NCBI RefSeq assembly: GCF_000737785.1
Contig: NZ_JPRO01000020.1
Location: 1-64,000 of the forward strand
Reading direction: 5' to 3'
DNA length: 64,000 nt
DNA from: Chryseobacterium luteum
Lineage (GTDB): Bacteria; Bacteroidota; Bacteroidia; Flavobacteriales; Weeksellaceae
A model generated the notes under the pieces. That model was not told the DNA's origin and did no database searches. It was given only the letters and a program-made list of their open reading frames with translations. Below are positions 8,409 through 16,732 of this stretch, one piece after another (position 1 is the first letter of the stretch; each line of letters opens with the position of its first letter). Both the position numbers and the translations under genes were made by a program.

Positions 8409-9443
8409 ATGAAATTTTCTTTTAAAAACGATTATTCCGAGGGATGCCACCCGAATATTCTGGAGGCACTTTTAAAATCAAACTTTGAACAGCAGGCCGG
8501 ATACGGTGAAGATGAATACTCTCTAAAGGCAAAACAACTGATCAGGGAAAAAATTAAAAATCCGGATTCTGAAGTCTATCTGGTGTCCGGAGGAACACAG
8601 GCCAACCTGATTGTTATTTCTTCGGTTCTAAGGCCTTATCAATGTGTAATTTCTGCAGCACCGGGGCACATTTTAAATAATGAAACAGGAGCTATCGAAG
8701 CCACAGGGCACAAGATTTTAAGTATTGAAACAGCAGACGGAAAACTCAGACCTGCAGATATTGTTCCGGTTTTGGAAAGCCACAGCAATATCCCTCACCA
8801 GGTGATGCCAAAACTGGTTTATATATCCAATTCTACAGAGCTTGGAACAGTTTATCTGGCAGAAGAGCTGGAAGAGCTTTCGGGTTTTTGCCGGAAGAAT
8901 GGGCTGTATCTGTTTATGGATGGGGCCAGGTTGGGGCATGGATTAACTTCCGAAATCAGTAACCTTACACTGGAAAAAGTAGCGGAACTGACGGATATTT
9001 TCTATCTGGGAGGAACAAAGAACGGAGCATTGATAGGAGAGGCTATTGTGATCAGTAACAAGGATCTGCAGCCGGATTTTGCTTTTAATATCAAGCAAAA
9101 AGGAGCATTGCTGGCCAAAGGACGTCTTCTTGGGATCCAGTTTATGGAACTGATGAAAAATGACCTGTATTTTGACCTGGCGAAGCATGCCAATATTCAG
9201 GCAATGAAGATCAAGAATGCAATGAAGGAAAGGGGAGTAGCGTTTCTGTCTGATACGTACACCAACCAGATTTTCCCGATTATCAGCAATAAGCTTATAG
9301 AAATTCTGTCAGAACATTTTGAATTCTATGTCTGGAAAAAAATGGATGAAAAATATTCCGCTATACGCCTCATTACTTCCTGGAACACAGCAGATGAAGC
9401 GGTAGAAAGCTTTATAGAGGTTATTAAAAAAGAACTTCAATAA
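8409..9443 (+). CDS. Threonine aldolase-like PLP lyase (beta-eliminating lyase family)
   Basis: A 344-residue fold-type I PLP enzyme of the low-specificity L-threonine aldolase family, which splits L-threonine to glycine and acetaldehyde. Motifs seen are SGGTQANLIVISSVL (phosphate-binding region), LYLFMDGARLGHGL (cofactor Asp and Arg) and FYLGGTKNGALIGEA with the PLP lysine. Length and start (MKFSFKNDYSEGCHPNIL) are typical. A strong terminator follows. Confidence 0.85.
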   Translation: MKFSFKNDYSEGCHPNILEALLKSNFEQQAGYGEDEYSLKAKQLIREKIKNPDSEVYLVSGGTQANLIVISSVLRPYQCVISAAPGHILNNETGAIEATGHKILSIETADGKLRPADIVPVLESHSNIPHQVMPKLVYISNSTELGTVYLAEELEELSGFCRKNGLYLFMDGARLGHGLTSEISNLTLEKVAELTDIFYLGGTKNGALIGEAIVISNKDLQPDFAFNIKQKGALLAKGRLLGIQFMELMKNDLYFDLAKHANIQAMKIKNAMKERGVAFLSDTYTNQIFPIISNKLIEILSEHFEFYVWKKMDEKYSAIRLITSWNTADEAVESFIEVIKKELQ

Positions 9444-9453
9444 AATTACTGTA

Positions 9454-9492
9454 AAAAGGTGGCTGGAAATTTTCCAGCCACCTTTTATTTTT
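9454..9492 (+). terminator. Strong terminator of the aldolase-like gene
   Basis: A perfect 16-bp stem (9454-9469 with 9471-9486), core AAAAGGTGGCTGG, followed by T's. The very short loop makes it almost a continuous palindrome. Confidence 0.85.
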
Positions 9493-9546
9493 TGATAGTG
9501 ATTTATAGTAAAGAAATACTTTAAATAACCGGAATAATATATTTTA

Positions 9547-10047
9547 TTATTTTAAAGCTTTCAAAACCATCTTACAGTCCGCAGATTCAAGCTTCTGACC
9601 GTCTTTATAGCTGATCTTTTTCTCATCGGCATATTTAGACTGTCCGTCTTCTTCTTTATGATCTCCGATTCCTTCCGTTAATGTATTTTCTTTTTGGATG
9701 AAGAAAATATCCCTTTTACTTTTTTTACCTTCAGACTGGAATTCATAGGTTAATTTCAGGGTATCTCCTGATTTAAAACCGCTTACATCTCCTTTCGAGC
9801 TGTCTTTTTCACTGTTTTTATAGGCTAATTTCCCGGTAATGGTTCCCAGGTTGTCATCAATGGATGCAAAAACACTGTCTTTGCCCGTAACGCCCATATA
9901 GCAGAATGATTTTGGCCCCAGTGTATCTTTAGCAGGCTCTATTACAGCTGCTGTATCGGTTTCTGTTTTGGGAGCCGGAGTTTCTGTTTTTTTATTACAG
10001 TTCATAAGAAAAGCAGACAGCGAGCCCAGTAAGATTAATTTTTTCAT
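9547..10047 (-). CDS. Lipoprotein of unknown function
   Basis: 166 residues with a lipobox (MKKLILLGSLSAFLMNC) and a following Thr/Pro-rich linker (KKTETPAPKTETDT). The C-terminal ~110 residues contain several short beta-strand-like segments (GTITGKLAYKN, DTLKLTYEFQSEG) and two cysteines (SFCYMG, ADCKMVL). No named family is recognised. Probably an outer-membrane lipoprotein, transcribed alone. Confidence 0.7.
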   Translation of the reverse strand: MKKLILLGSLSAFLMNCNKKTETPAPKTETDTAAVIEPAKDTLGPKSFCYMGVTGKDSVFASIDDNLGTITGKLAYKNSEKDSSKGDVSGFKSGDTLKLTYEFQSEGKKSKRDIFFIQKENTLTEGIGDHKEEDGQSKYADEKKISYKDGQKLESADCKMVLKALK

Positions 10048-10135
10048 ACCTAATGTTGTTATATTACATTCAAATTTCAGTGTACTAAATTAGCAATAGT
10101 ATTTAAATATGAAAGAAAACTAAGCATAAATATAA

Positions 10136-10260
10136 CCTGTTTAAATTTTATTCAATAAAATTATTATGCAGAAATAATATTTCTCTCGCAGATTTTGCGG
10201 ATGACGCAGATTTATTTCAGTTATAAAAATCTGTGTAATCTGCCTAATCAGCGAGATTTT
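10136..10260 (+). repeat. Dispersed repeat A, full copy
   Basis: An intergenic repeat that starts CCTGTTTAAATTTTATT and continues through TTTCTCTCGCAGATTT, a CAGTTATAAAAATCTG middle and a complementary right part ending in TCAGCGAGATTT. The inner part is an imperfect palindrome of CTCGCAGATT units. A reverse-orientation full copy lies at 34677-34790 and partial copies at 10326, 10983 and 15056. Confidence 0.75.
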
Positions 10261-10325
10261 AAAAATTTAAACGGCCTTTTAAAATTTCTATTATTTTTAA
10301 ACCATTAAGAAGAATTTAAAGAACA

Positions 10326-10365
10326 TATTTCTCTCGCAGATTGAGGAGATTTCGCAGATTTTAAA
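10326..10365 (+). repeat. Dispersed repeat A, half copy abutting a stop codon
   Basis: TTTCTCTCGCAGATTGAGG... repeats the left arm of repeat A and runs into the last codons of the DUF4256 gene. Only one arm is present, so this is a truncated copy. Confidence 0.6.
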
Positions 10366-10918
10366 CTTTTAACATTCCTCTGAAACCTCTCGCTGCATAA
10401 TAGGAATCTGCTCCGTTGTGATATACAAAAACGGTGTTGTAGCGGCGGTCACAGAAAATAGCACCACCCAGTTCCCTGATATTTGCAGGTGTTTTTATCC
10501 AGCTGGAAGTTTTCAGATCGAACTTTCCTAATTCCTGAAGCTGGCGGTATTGTTCTTCTGTTAATAATTCAATGCCCATTTCGGCGGCTTTATCAATTAC
10601 GTTACTTTCTGGTTTGTTGGCTTTACGGGCTTCCCAGGCCTGGTAATCGTAGCAAAGACTTCTGCGTTTCGGGCTTTCCGGGGAACAATCGAAAAAGATA
10701 TATTCATCCGTTTTTTTGTCGTAGGTTACCACGTCCGGTTCTCCTTCTGTGTCTTCCATTTGGTTCAGTGACCAGAGCTTTTCGGGAGCTGCTTCCAGCT
10801 TCGACTGGATATTTTCCCAGTTCAGGTCTTTATGACGGTTCATATTTTTTTCAAAACGGTTCTTTAAGATCTTTAAAAGTTCTCCGGTCTGTTTAGCTGT
10901 TAGTTTCTTTTTGCTCAT
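10361..10918 (-). CDS. DUF4256 domain protein
   Basis: The 185-residue soluble protein has the features of DUF4256: an N-terminal AKQTGELLKILKNRFEKNMNRH, LWSLNQMEDTEGEPDVV, a CSPESPKRRSLCYD segment and a C-terminal GGAIFCDRRYNTVFVYHNGADSYYAARGFRG-type block. Its function is unknown. In related flavobacteria it often sits beside an ArsR regulator and an SRPBCC protein, as here. It is probably the last gene of that operon, now separated from it by repeat A. Confidence 0.8.
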   Translation of the reverse strand: MSKKKLTAKQTGELLKILKNRFEKNMNRHKDLNWENIQSKLEAAPEKLWSLNQMEDTEGEPDVVTYDKKTDEYIFFDCSPESPKRRSLCYDYQAWEARKANKPESNVIDKAAEMGIELLTEEQYRQLQELGKFDLKTSSWIKTPANIRELGGAIFCDRRYNTVFVYHNGADSYYAARGFRGMLKV

Positions 10919-10982
10919 ATTAATTTCTGTTTGTAGTTTTTGATTTTTAAATGCTGATTTTTATTATTATTTAAGAGCCTAT

Positions 10983-11062
10983 TTAAATTTTATTGATATA
11001 TTTCTCTCGCAGATTAGGGAGATTATGCAGATTTATTTCAGTTATAAAAATATGATAATCAG
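10983..11062 (+). repeat. Dispersed repeat A, copy that replaces a gene end
   Basis: TTTAAATTTTATT, TTTCTCTCGCAGATTA and TTTCAGTTATAAAAAT match copy 10136-10260 in the same order and orientation. The copy ends at about 11060, where the SRPBCC reading frame becomes normal. Confidence 0.75.
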
Positions 11063-11354
11063 GGAAAGGAGTGTTTTCCATTTGAAATGTTCTTGTAATT
11101 TTCCGGTCGGGAATCACTTCGTGAATGGCTCCGTTGGCCCGGAAAACAACTTCGCCCTGCGGGTTGGAGGTTTCAAACTGATAGCCTCCGTGCGGTTTGT
11201 TTTCCAGCTTCAGCACTTTGGTTCCCATCCATTGTTCTACCAGTTCTGCTTCCGTATACGCCTTGAAAAGAAGTTCCACAGGAAGATCAAATTCTCTGGT
11301 AATGAAAATTTCCTGTTTACCGTCTTCGGCCTGGATTTTTGTTTTTAATTCCAT
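10983..11354 (-). pseudogene. SRPBCC (AHSA1-type) protein truncated by repeat A
   Basis: Residues 1-98 (MELKTKIQAEDGKQEIFITR... through TRTFQMENTPFP) are a normal START/SRPBCC ligand-binding domain of the kind paired with ArsR regulators, whose usual length is about 150-160. From about residue 99 (base 11060) the frame continues into repeat A, giving the unrelated tail DYHIFITEINLHNLPNLREK and a stop in the repeat. The last third, including the C-terminal helix that closes the cavity, is lost, so the product is probably not functional. Confidence 0.75.
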
Positions 11355-11426
11355 GATTTTGAGTGTTTTGAGTTGGAGGGTTTGAGAGTATTAGAGTAGG
11401 AGAGTAAGTTCTCCACACAGGTATGT

Positions 11427-11744
11427 TTATGCTTTATAATTTTTCATAATGCTTTCCAGTTTGTTGAATCTGTCGTCCCACATTTGGCGGAAAGGTTCTA
11501 TAAAATCGGCTATTTCTTTCATTTTATTGGGATTAAGATGATAGATAATTTCGCGGCCGTTTTGTTCGGATCTCAACAGTTCGCATTCCGTAAGGATCTG
11601 AAGGTGTTTGGAAACAGTAGGTCTTGCCGTATCGAAATTGGAAGCAATAGCACCCGCAGTCATAGACTGTGCGGCCACCAGCATCAGGATAGATCTTCTG
11701 GTAGGGTCTGCTATAGCTTGGAATACATCTCTTCTTAAATTCAT
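11427..11744 (-). CDS. ArsR-family winged-helix repressor
   Basis: 105 residues with the ArsR fold: MNLRRDVFQAIADPTRRSIL, then TAGAIASNFDTARPTVSKHLQILTECELL (recognition helix about 35-60) and the wing RSEQNGREIIYHL. No metal-binding Cys motif (ELCVCDL-like) is present, so it is the SRPBCC-associated type rather than a metalloregulator. It starts the operon with the SRPBCC and DUF4256 genes. Two palindromes upstream are likely its operators. Confidence 0.85.
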   Translation of the reverse strand: MNLRRDVFQAIADPTRRSILMLVAAQSMTAGAIASNFDTARPTVSKHLQILTECELLRSEQNGREIIYHLNPNKMKEIADFIEPFRQMWDDRFNKLESIMKNYKA

Positions 11745-11747
11745 TGT

Positions 11748-11789
11748 GTAGTTATTTGACTACAAATTTAAATGAAGTCATTTGACTAC
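11748..11789. promoter_or_regulatory. Twin operators of the ArsR-type repressor
   Basis: Two palindromes share ATTTGACTAC 26 bases apart: GTAGT-tatttg-ACTAC (11748-11763) and AGTCA-TT-TGACT (11776-11787). They lie just upstream of the ATG, where an autoregulatory repressor would bind. Confidence 0.55.
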
Positions 11790-11849
11790 GCAAGTTTTTT
11801 TTTGGAAATATATTCTAATTTTAAAGAAAAAATAATCTAATACATAAAG

Positions 11850-12668
11850 TTAATTTCTATAATAATCAAAAAAATAAGAATACTCTTTGAAAATATTCCA
11901 AATATTAGGATTTGAAAAAGTTTCCAATAACTTAAAATCTTCAATAAGTGTTGGAGAGTGTGCAATGGCATGTACATTTATTTTTTCTTCCAAAGTTATA
12001 ATACTCTTCTCATCTAATATCTGTTCTAAAGTAAGTTGTGAAATTGAAAATAAATACCATAACCTTCGGATGTTTATTAAAATTTCTTTGCTTAGATTTA
12101 GAATTTCAAAATACGTTCTATTTTGTAACTCGCGCATATAAACAATTGTACCATCTGGAAGATATTCAATGGCATCTTGCATTAAATTAAATGGAGGAAC
12201 AAATTCATCACCACGTTCTCTATTACAACATGTAAAATCTTCGGAAGATTCAAATGTTTTGCCATTACAAGATGCAACAATATTATGATATGCAATATGA
12301 TGAGGAAAGGGAGGTTTATTTAATTTACTTATTGATAATTCAAAAATACTCTGAGGAACAACATTTTGCCTTAGAACATTACTATGTTGATAATAAGGTT
12401 CAAAATCAATTAAAATTGATTTAGTTTTAGGAATAATATGTTCTAATTCTGTAGAATTATCGTTTACAATATCTCTACAGCAATAACAACATTTATTATT
12501 TTGCTCGTCAACAAAAAAAGCTCTAAATCTTTTTACAGGATTTTTGATCTGTGGGTAACCTATATTTTGATACTTATAAGTTTTATCATTTTGTTCAAGC
12601 CAATTAAAATCAATAAAAGTCGTAACAAAATCTATAGCTTCCTGATTTGTTTTGTCAATATAAATCAT
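11850..12668 (-). CDS. ptuB: HNH endonuclease, PtuB-like (Septu defence)
   Basis: 272 residues. An HNH/TIGR02646-type nuclease core is visible: a CCYCC knuckle at 60-64, ELEHIIPK at about 74-81 with the catalytic His, and the downstream NIVASCNG and CCNRERGD segments. It is encoded 3 bases after an AAA ATPase with SMC-like features; this ATPase-HNH pair is the Septu (PtuA-PtuB) anti-phage arrangement. The expected role is cleavage of DNA once phage infection is sensed by the ATPase. The region is more AT-rich than its flanks, suggesting transfer. Retron-associated PtuAB is an alternative, but no reverse transcriptase is present. Confidence 0.8.
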   Translation of the reverse strand: MIYIDKTNQEAIDFVTTFIDFNWLEQNDKTYKYQNIGYPQIKNPVKRFRAFFVDEQNNKCCYCCRDIVNDNSTELEHIIPKTKSILIDFEPYYQHSNVLRQNVVPQSIFELSISKLNKPPFPHHIAYHNIVASCNGKTFESSEDFTCCNRERGDEFVPPFNLMQDAIEYLPDGTIVYMRELQNRTYFEILNLSKEILINIRRLWYLFSISQLTLEQILDEKSIITLEEKINVHAIAHSPTLIEDFKLLETFSNPNIWNIFKEYSYFFDYYRN

Positions 12669-12671
12669 TTA

Positions 12672-14171
12672 TCAATTAGCTTTATTGTTTTGTTTCAACC
12701 GTTTATTTATTTCAACTTCTATATACTTGTTATTTTCGCCTGCTATATCTATTAATTCATTCTTAATTTGATTAGCTTGTTCAGTTTTACCAAACTTGGT
12801 AAGTATAACAATTGAATCAATAAGCTTTTCCAGTTCAGATTCTCTATATTTGGCTCCCATAATTTCAGTTAGCCCTGTGTTGTAATCAATCCCGTAAATA
12901 TTGTCAACTTCTTCATTGTAGTAATAATTGCCATCATGTTCTAATTTGATAATTCTGTTTTTATTATCAGATTTAAAGTTACTTATAACTAGGGGAGAAT
13001 GTGTGGTAACTATGAATTGAATATTAGGAAATGTTCGTTTTAAACGTTGTAGAATTTCCTGCTGGAGTGTTGGGTGTAAGTGTAATTCAATCTCATCTAT
13101 TAATACTACACCAGTGCTTTCTATTCCTTGATTTAATATATAAGATCTATATGCAATATCAATTATTATAGAAAACATTCTTTTATAGCCCATAGGTAAT
13201 GTTTCAAAGGATATTGCCCTACCATCTTTGAAATTAAATTCTATAGTGTAATCTTTACTATAAGATCTATTTACAGCAACTCTAAAAAGTTCAAATTCTT
13301 TATTAATAAAACTAAGATCTTCAGAAAGAGGTTTGGTAAATTCCAATAATTTATTTTCTATGAACAAACGTTCATGATTAAATAAATTGGCTCTTTTATC
13401 ACTATATAAATATTCTAATCTTTTATTTAATACCTCAATACTGATATGATAATGAGTGGCTTTTGCAAATCTGGGTGAATCATCACTGTACTTTATGGAT
13501 GAAGCCAATGATTTTGAATTCAATAGTTCAATTTGCAATTGTACTGCCCTAATTTCATCATTTAAATCCTTTTCAAAATTAGAGACTTTATAAAATCTTT
13601 GTAGCCAAAGCTCTATGCAATTAGTTCTTTCGTCCCATCCATAATATCCTAGATCTCTTGGTAAAATATCACTATCAACAGTTTTTTTAACTTTATTACC
13701 AAAATTTATCATCTGATGTGGAAAAGAATCGGTAATTACTGCTAAAATTGGTAGCTCAGCTTTTAAATTTTCATTATAATAACTAAGAACCGAATGGAGG
13801 ATATCTTTATAATAATTTGTAGAATAACCTCCGGTTTGAGTTTTTTTTATCATTGACCAATTTAATTCCTCGTTAAAAAAGATGGCTTTAAATTTGTTTT
13901 CAATAGGGTAATTGTATACTCTATTGATAGGATCAAAATTAGCCTCATCTTTTTGATATGATCTAACCTTAGCATTATTGGATATTGATAGGTTCTTTGC
14001 ATATTCTTTTGGTTTGGCAAACATAAAACTTAGCCCACGACGAATACCAGATAATACACTTGATTTTCCTGTGCCATTTTTACCAATAAACACTGTTGTT
14101 TCTGTTCCATATTTTATTTCATATTGATTAAAGCAACGAAAGTTATTGAAAGTTGTTTCAGTGATTTTCAT
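12672..14171 (-). CDS. ptuA: AAA/ABC-type ATPase, PtuA-like (Septu defence)
   Basis: 499 residues. The N-terminus MKITETTFNNFRCFNQYEIKYG leads to Walker A GKNGTGKS (30-37). A LPMGYKRM segment (325-332) lies where a signature motif would be, Walker B VVLIDEIELHLHP is at 355-367, and the switch histidine is in TTHSP (389-393). This is the OLD/RecF/SMC-like defence ATPase architecture with a helical insert between the motifs. No TOPRIM domain is evident, so it is not a full OLD nuclease. With the downstream HNH gene it forms a two-gene Septu-like operon. Confidence 0.82.
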   Translation of the reverse strand: MKITETTFNNFRCFNQYEIKYGTETTVFIGKNGTGKSSVLSGIRRGLSFMFAKPKEYAKNLSISNNAKVRSYQKDEANFDPINRVYNYPIENKFKAIFFNEELNWSMIKKTQTGGYSTNYYKDILHSVLSYYNENLKAELPILAVITDSFPHQMINFGNKVKKTVDSDILPRDLGYYGWDERTNCIELWLQRFYKVSNFEKDLNDEIRAVQLQIELLNSKSLASSIKYSDDSPRFAKATHYHISIEVLNKRLEYLYSDKRANLFNHERLFIENKLLEFTKPLSEDLSFINKEFELFRVAVNRSYSKDYTIEFNFKDGRAISFETLPMGYKRMFSIIIDIAYRSYILNQGIESTGVVLIDEIELHLHPTLQQEILQRLKRTFPNIQFIVTTHSPLVISNFKSDNKNRIIKLEHDGNYYYNEEVDNIYGIDYNTGLTEIMGAKYRESELEKLIDSIVILTKFGKTEQANQIKNELIDIAGENNKYIEVEINKRLKQNNKAN

Positions 14172-14228
14172 ATATTATTTTTCAGAACAGTTTATCTAAG
14201 TTTAAATAGCTAAATTAATAAAGTTTTG

Positions 14229-14651
14229 CTATTTAACAATTAACTTCTCCAATCTCTCCATCATCTCATCCTTCTCCTTCAGCATCCTTTCATAAAGTGC
14301 AATCTTCTCTTCATGAAGTTGCATAAGTTTATCAATTGGATGAAAAATTGGATTTTCATTTCTTTGATATCCAATACCATTATCGCCAAAAGTATTAGCA
14401 ATAACATTCACCGCCTGTTCCTCATCAAAATTCTCAATAGCTTCAGCCGGAACTTTCAGAATTTTAGCTACCTGGGCTAAAATATCATGTTCTACGGTTT
14501 CTTTCTGTTCAAGGAGGGAGATTTTCTTCTGGTTCCAGTCGTCACCCAGCTCAAAAGCCAAAGCTTCCTGTTTAATTCCTAACATTTCACGGAAACGTTT
14601 AATATTTCGGCCCTGGTGTATTTTTTTATTTTGCATATCTGTGTCAATCAT
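14229..14651 (-). CDS. XRE-family transcriptional regulator with C-terminal coiled coil
   Basis: 140 residues. The helix-turn-helix at about 12-65 (NIKRFREMLGIKQEALAFELGDDWNQKKISLLEQKE) is followed by a linker and a C-terminal coiled coil (LMQLHEEKIALYERMLKEKDEMMERLEKLIVK) for oligomerisation. It lies 57 bases upstream of the PtuA-like gene on the same strand and may regulate the defence pair, though similar proteins also stand alone in this group. ATG codons at 14651 and 14636 are both possible starts. Confidence 0.75.
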   Translation of the reverse strand: MIDTDMQNKKIHQGRNIKRFREMLGIKQEALAFELGDDWNQKKISLLEQKETVEHDILAQVAKILKVPAEAIENFDEEQAVNVIANTFGDNGIGYQRNENPIFHPIDKLMQLHEEKIALYERMLKEKDEMMERLEKLIVK

Positions 14652-14799
14652 AATAACAAATATAAAGTTTTAAGACATAAAATAAAGCTCCTTTTTAAAA
14701 TAAATTAAATTCTAAAATATCTTTCAGTCGTATAAAATACCCTTCCTGAAATTAGAATATCCTGCCTTATATTATTTGGTTTGCAGAAAACAACAAGTA

Positions 14800-15024
14800 A
14801 TGAAAAAGAAGATTAATTTCCAGAACAAATATAAGCTGTTCCGCAACCGCAATCTTAAGGTTTCCCATAAGTGCTTCGAAAGATCTTACAGGCGGCATGT
14901 CTTTTTCCCGGAAATACGGATTGCCGGGAAATGGGTTCAGGAATGTGGTTTTGAAGCGGGTGACAGGGTAGTGGTAACGGTGTGCAGGAACAGGAATATT
15001 TTAAAGAAAATGGAGATGGATTAG
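14800..15024 (+). CDS. SymE-like toxin family protein
   Basis: A 74-residue basic protein. The C-terminal part PEIRIAGKWVQECGFEAGDRVVVTV matches the SymE/AbrB-like fold (P.irl.GkWL..aGf..g..v.V.v). E. coli SymE is an SOS-induced RNA-targeting toxin held down by the antisense RNA SymR. I start at the ATG at 14800; the frame also contains a TTG at 14776. No antisense promoter was confirmed. It lies next to the defence genes but points the other way. Confidence 0.7.
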   Translation: MKKKINFQNKYKLFRNRNLKVSHKCFERSYRRHVFFPEIRIAGKWVQECGFEAGDRVVVTVCRNRNILKKMEMD

Positions 15025-15055
15025 GTGATTTTAACCTATTGATAATGTGTTATTT

Positions 15056-15168
15056 CTATCTCACGCAGATTTCACAGATTGAGCAGATGTTTGCATTTAA
15101 TTTTTATTGGATTTGACAGGGATTAAATATAATCTGTGTGATCCGTGCGATCTGTGGGAGATTATAAA
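15056..15168. repeat. Divergent relative of repeat A
   Basis: TCACGCAGATTTCACAGATTGAGCAGA on the left and an imperfectly complementary right part (ATAATCTGTGTGATCCGTGC... with ATCTGTGGGAGA) form a ~110-bp imperfect palindrome with the same 'cgCAGATT' units as repeat A. Confidence 0.55.
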
Positions 15169-15375
15169 AAATATTTAACCGGATCAACTTGTGTATTCTA
15201 TAAATGCAAAGTTGCGAAGCTGATGCTGCTATATTTCAGGGTAGCAAAGAGGAAGCAAGTGAACCTGCCTGATGAAGCTGACATTTAGCTGGCCACCTGC
15301 GGTGGCCGAGCCTTGTCTATTGGATATCGTAATACGTTTCTTCGATAAAGAATTTCCTGTCTTAATTCAACCGAA
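15169..15375. other. Gap without a convincing gene; short GC-rich hairpin
   Basis: The only structure is GGCCACC-TGC-GGTGGCC (15291-15307), a perfect 7-bp stem. It lacks a T tract. A plus-strand frame of 63 codons crosses it but overlaps the DUF6265 gene and looks like chance. Confidence 0.4.
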
Positions 15376-15849
15376 TTATTTTATTTTTTTCATTGGGAAG
15401 GCATGTTTTCCTTTTTTCCCGTTCATAGTTCCTGAAATTTCAGCAATTAAAGAATCTTTATGAATTTTCTTATAAGTAATGATCTGCGGGAAGTCATTCT
15501 GTGGATTTTCAAATACAAGTGAAGTGGAATTTGAGACCGCTGTTGATACAAAATCAACCGGTTGTTCATCATGCTGGCCATTTACAGAGACAATATAGTG
15601 AAGCTTTTGGTCTTTTTCTACCAACCTTACGAATTCAAACATGATGGTATCCTTTTTATTCAGATAATAACTTTTTGCCTGGAATTCTGTGTTGCTTTTT
15701 TTAGTCCAGGTTTCATAGAGGACTCCTTTGGGTGTTTGGGTTTTCCAGGTGCCGATGAGCCATTCCATCTTTTCGAGTTCATTTTGTTTTGCCGTCCAGG
15801 AACAGAAAATGGTCATTAAGACGGCAGAGAGGATCAGTTTTGTTTTCAT
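15376..15849 (-). CDS. DUF6265-family exported protein
   Basis: 157 residues with an N-terminal hydrophobic export signal (MKTKLILSAVLMTIFCSWTA). The body is lipocalin-like in pattern: MEWLIGTWKTQTPKGVLYETWTKKS at the start, then FEFVRLVEKDQKLHYIVSV and VFENPQNDFPQIITYK. This WLIGTW...E.W ... NP.NDFP.....Y pattern is typical of DUF6265, whose function is unknown. It is downstream of, and co-directional with, the AraC regulator. Confidence 0.75.
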   Translation of the reverse strand: MKTKLILSAVLMTIFCSWTAKQNELEKMEWLIGTWKTQTPKGVLYETWTKKSNTEFQAKSYYLNKKDTIMFEFVRLVEKDQKLHYIVSVNGQHDEQPVDFVSTAVSNSTSLVFENPQNDFPQIITYKKIHKDSLIAEISGTMNGKKGKHAFPMKKIK

Positions 15850-15919
15850 TGTCGGGATATTTAGTATTCAGACAAAGATCCGGATATGCTAAAGCTGGAA
15901 ATTGTAAAAATGCGACAGT

Positions 15920-16732
15920 TTAGTTTGTACCGTAAAAAAGTGAAGACATTTTCAGGTTTTCGCCATAGAATTCCGTTGGAGTAAGTCCTGTAAATTCTTT
16001 AAAATCCTTGATGAAATGCGCCTGGTCATAATATTCGGATTCATGGGCCAAAGCGGTGAGGGTTGTAAATTTTTTATTGAGCAGGAGTTTCAGTGTTGTT
16101 TGAAGCCTTATCGTTTTGGAAAGCTGTTTGGGACTGAGGCCAATGGCAGAAGAAAACTTTCTTTCCAGCTGTCTTCGGTTGATATTGGTCTGCCTGGAAA
16201 GTTCGCCGATTGAAATCTGCCCTTTGGCTGTAAGAATGGTATCCACAGTGGATTGTACAATTTTGTCAATGGCAGCGGCATCCAGTTTTTTGAGTAAAAA
16301 CTCTTCAACAGTATGTATTTTCTCTTCCGCTGTTTTGCATTCCAGGATATTTTTCTCCAGTTTGGTTCCGTCTTCTCCGAATAACTGATCGAGTGAAATA
16401 GCCTTATCATCCATTTCTTTAATCGGAATGCTGGCAAACGGTATAAATCCTTCATACTGAAAACGTACGGAAAAAATTCCGGTGGCACCCGTAGGCTCAA
16501 TCATAAGCGGTTTGGTGAGCTGGCCAAAAACACAGCTTCTGGGCTGTACAACTGCCTGGCCGTCATTCATATACTGTTTGTACAGATCACCGTAGTGAAA
16601 GATCATTTCCATGCAGCCATCAGGAACAATGGTCTGCTGCCGGGGAATTTTTTCTTGCGGGCTTTCCAGGGTCCAGTAGCATTTTATAAGATAGGAGAGT
16701 TCCAGACGGGGCTGAAAGGTTTGATAATCCAT
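15920..16732 (-). CDS. AraC-family transcriptional regulator with N-terminal DUF6597-like domain
   Basis: 270 residues. The N-terminal sensor (YLIKCYWTLESP...TIVPDGCMEMIFHYGD, about 10-150) is of the DUF6597 type. The C-terminal double HTH (TILTAKGQISIGELSRQTNINRRQLERKF ... SPKQLSKTIRLQ ... LTALAHESEYYDQAHFIKDFKEFTGLTPTEF) is a complete AraC DNA-binding domain. Its target may be the adjacent DUF6265 gene 70 bases downstream. No obvious operator was seen. Confidence 0.85.
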   Translation of the reverse strand: MDYQTFQPRLELSYLIKCYWTLESPQEKIPRQQTIVPDGCMEMIFHYGDLYKQYMNDGQAVVQPRSCVFGQLTKPLMIEPTGATGIFSVRFQYEGFIPFASIPIKEMDDKAISLDQLFGEDGTKLEKNILECKTAEEKIHTVEEFLLKKLDAAAIDKIVQSTVDTILTAKGQISIGELSRQTNINRRQLERKFSSAIGLSPKQLSKTIRLQTTLKLLLNKKFTTLTALAHESEYYDQAHFIKDFKEFTGLTPTEFYGENLKMSSLFYGTN

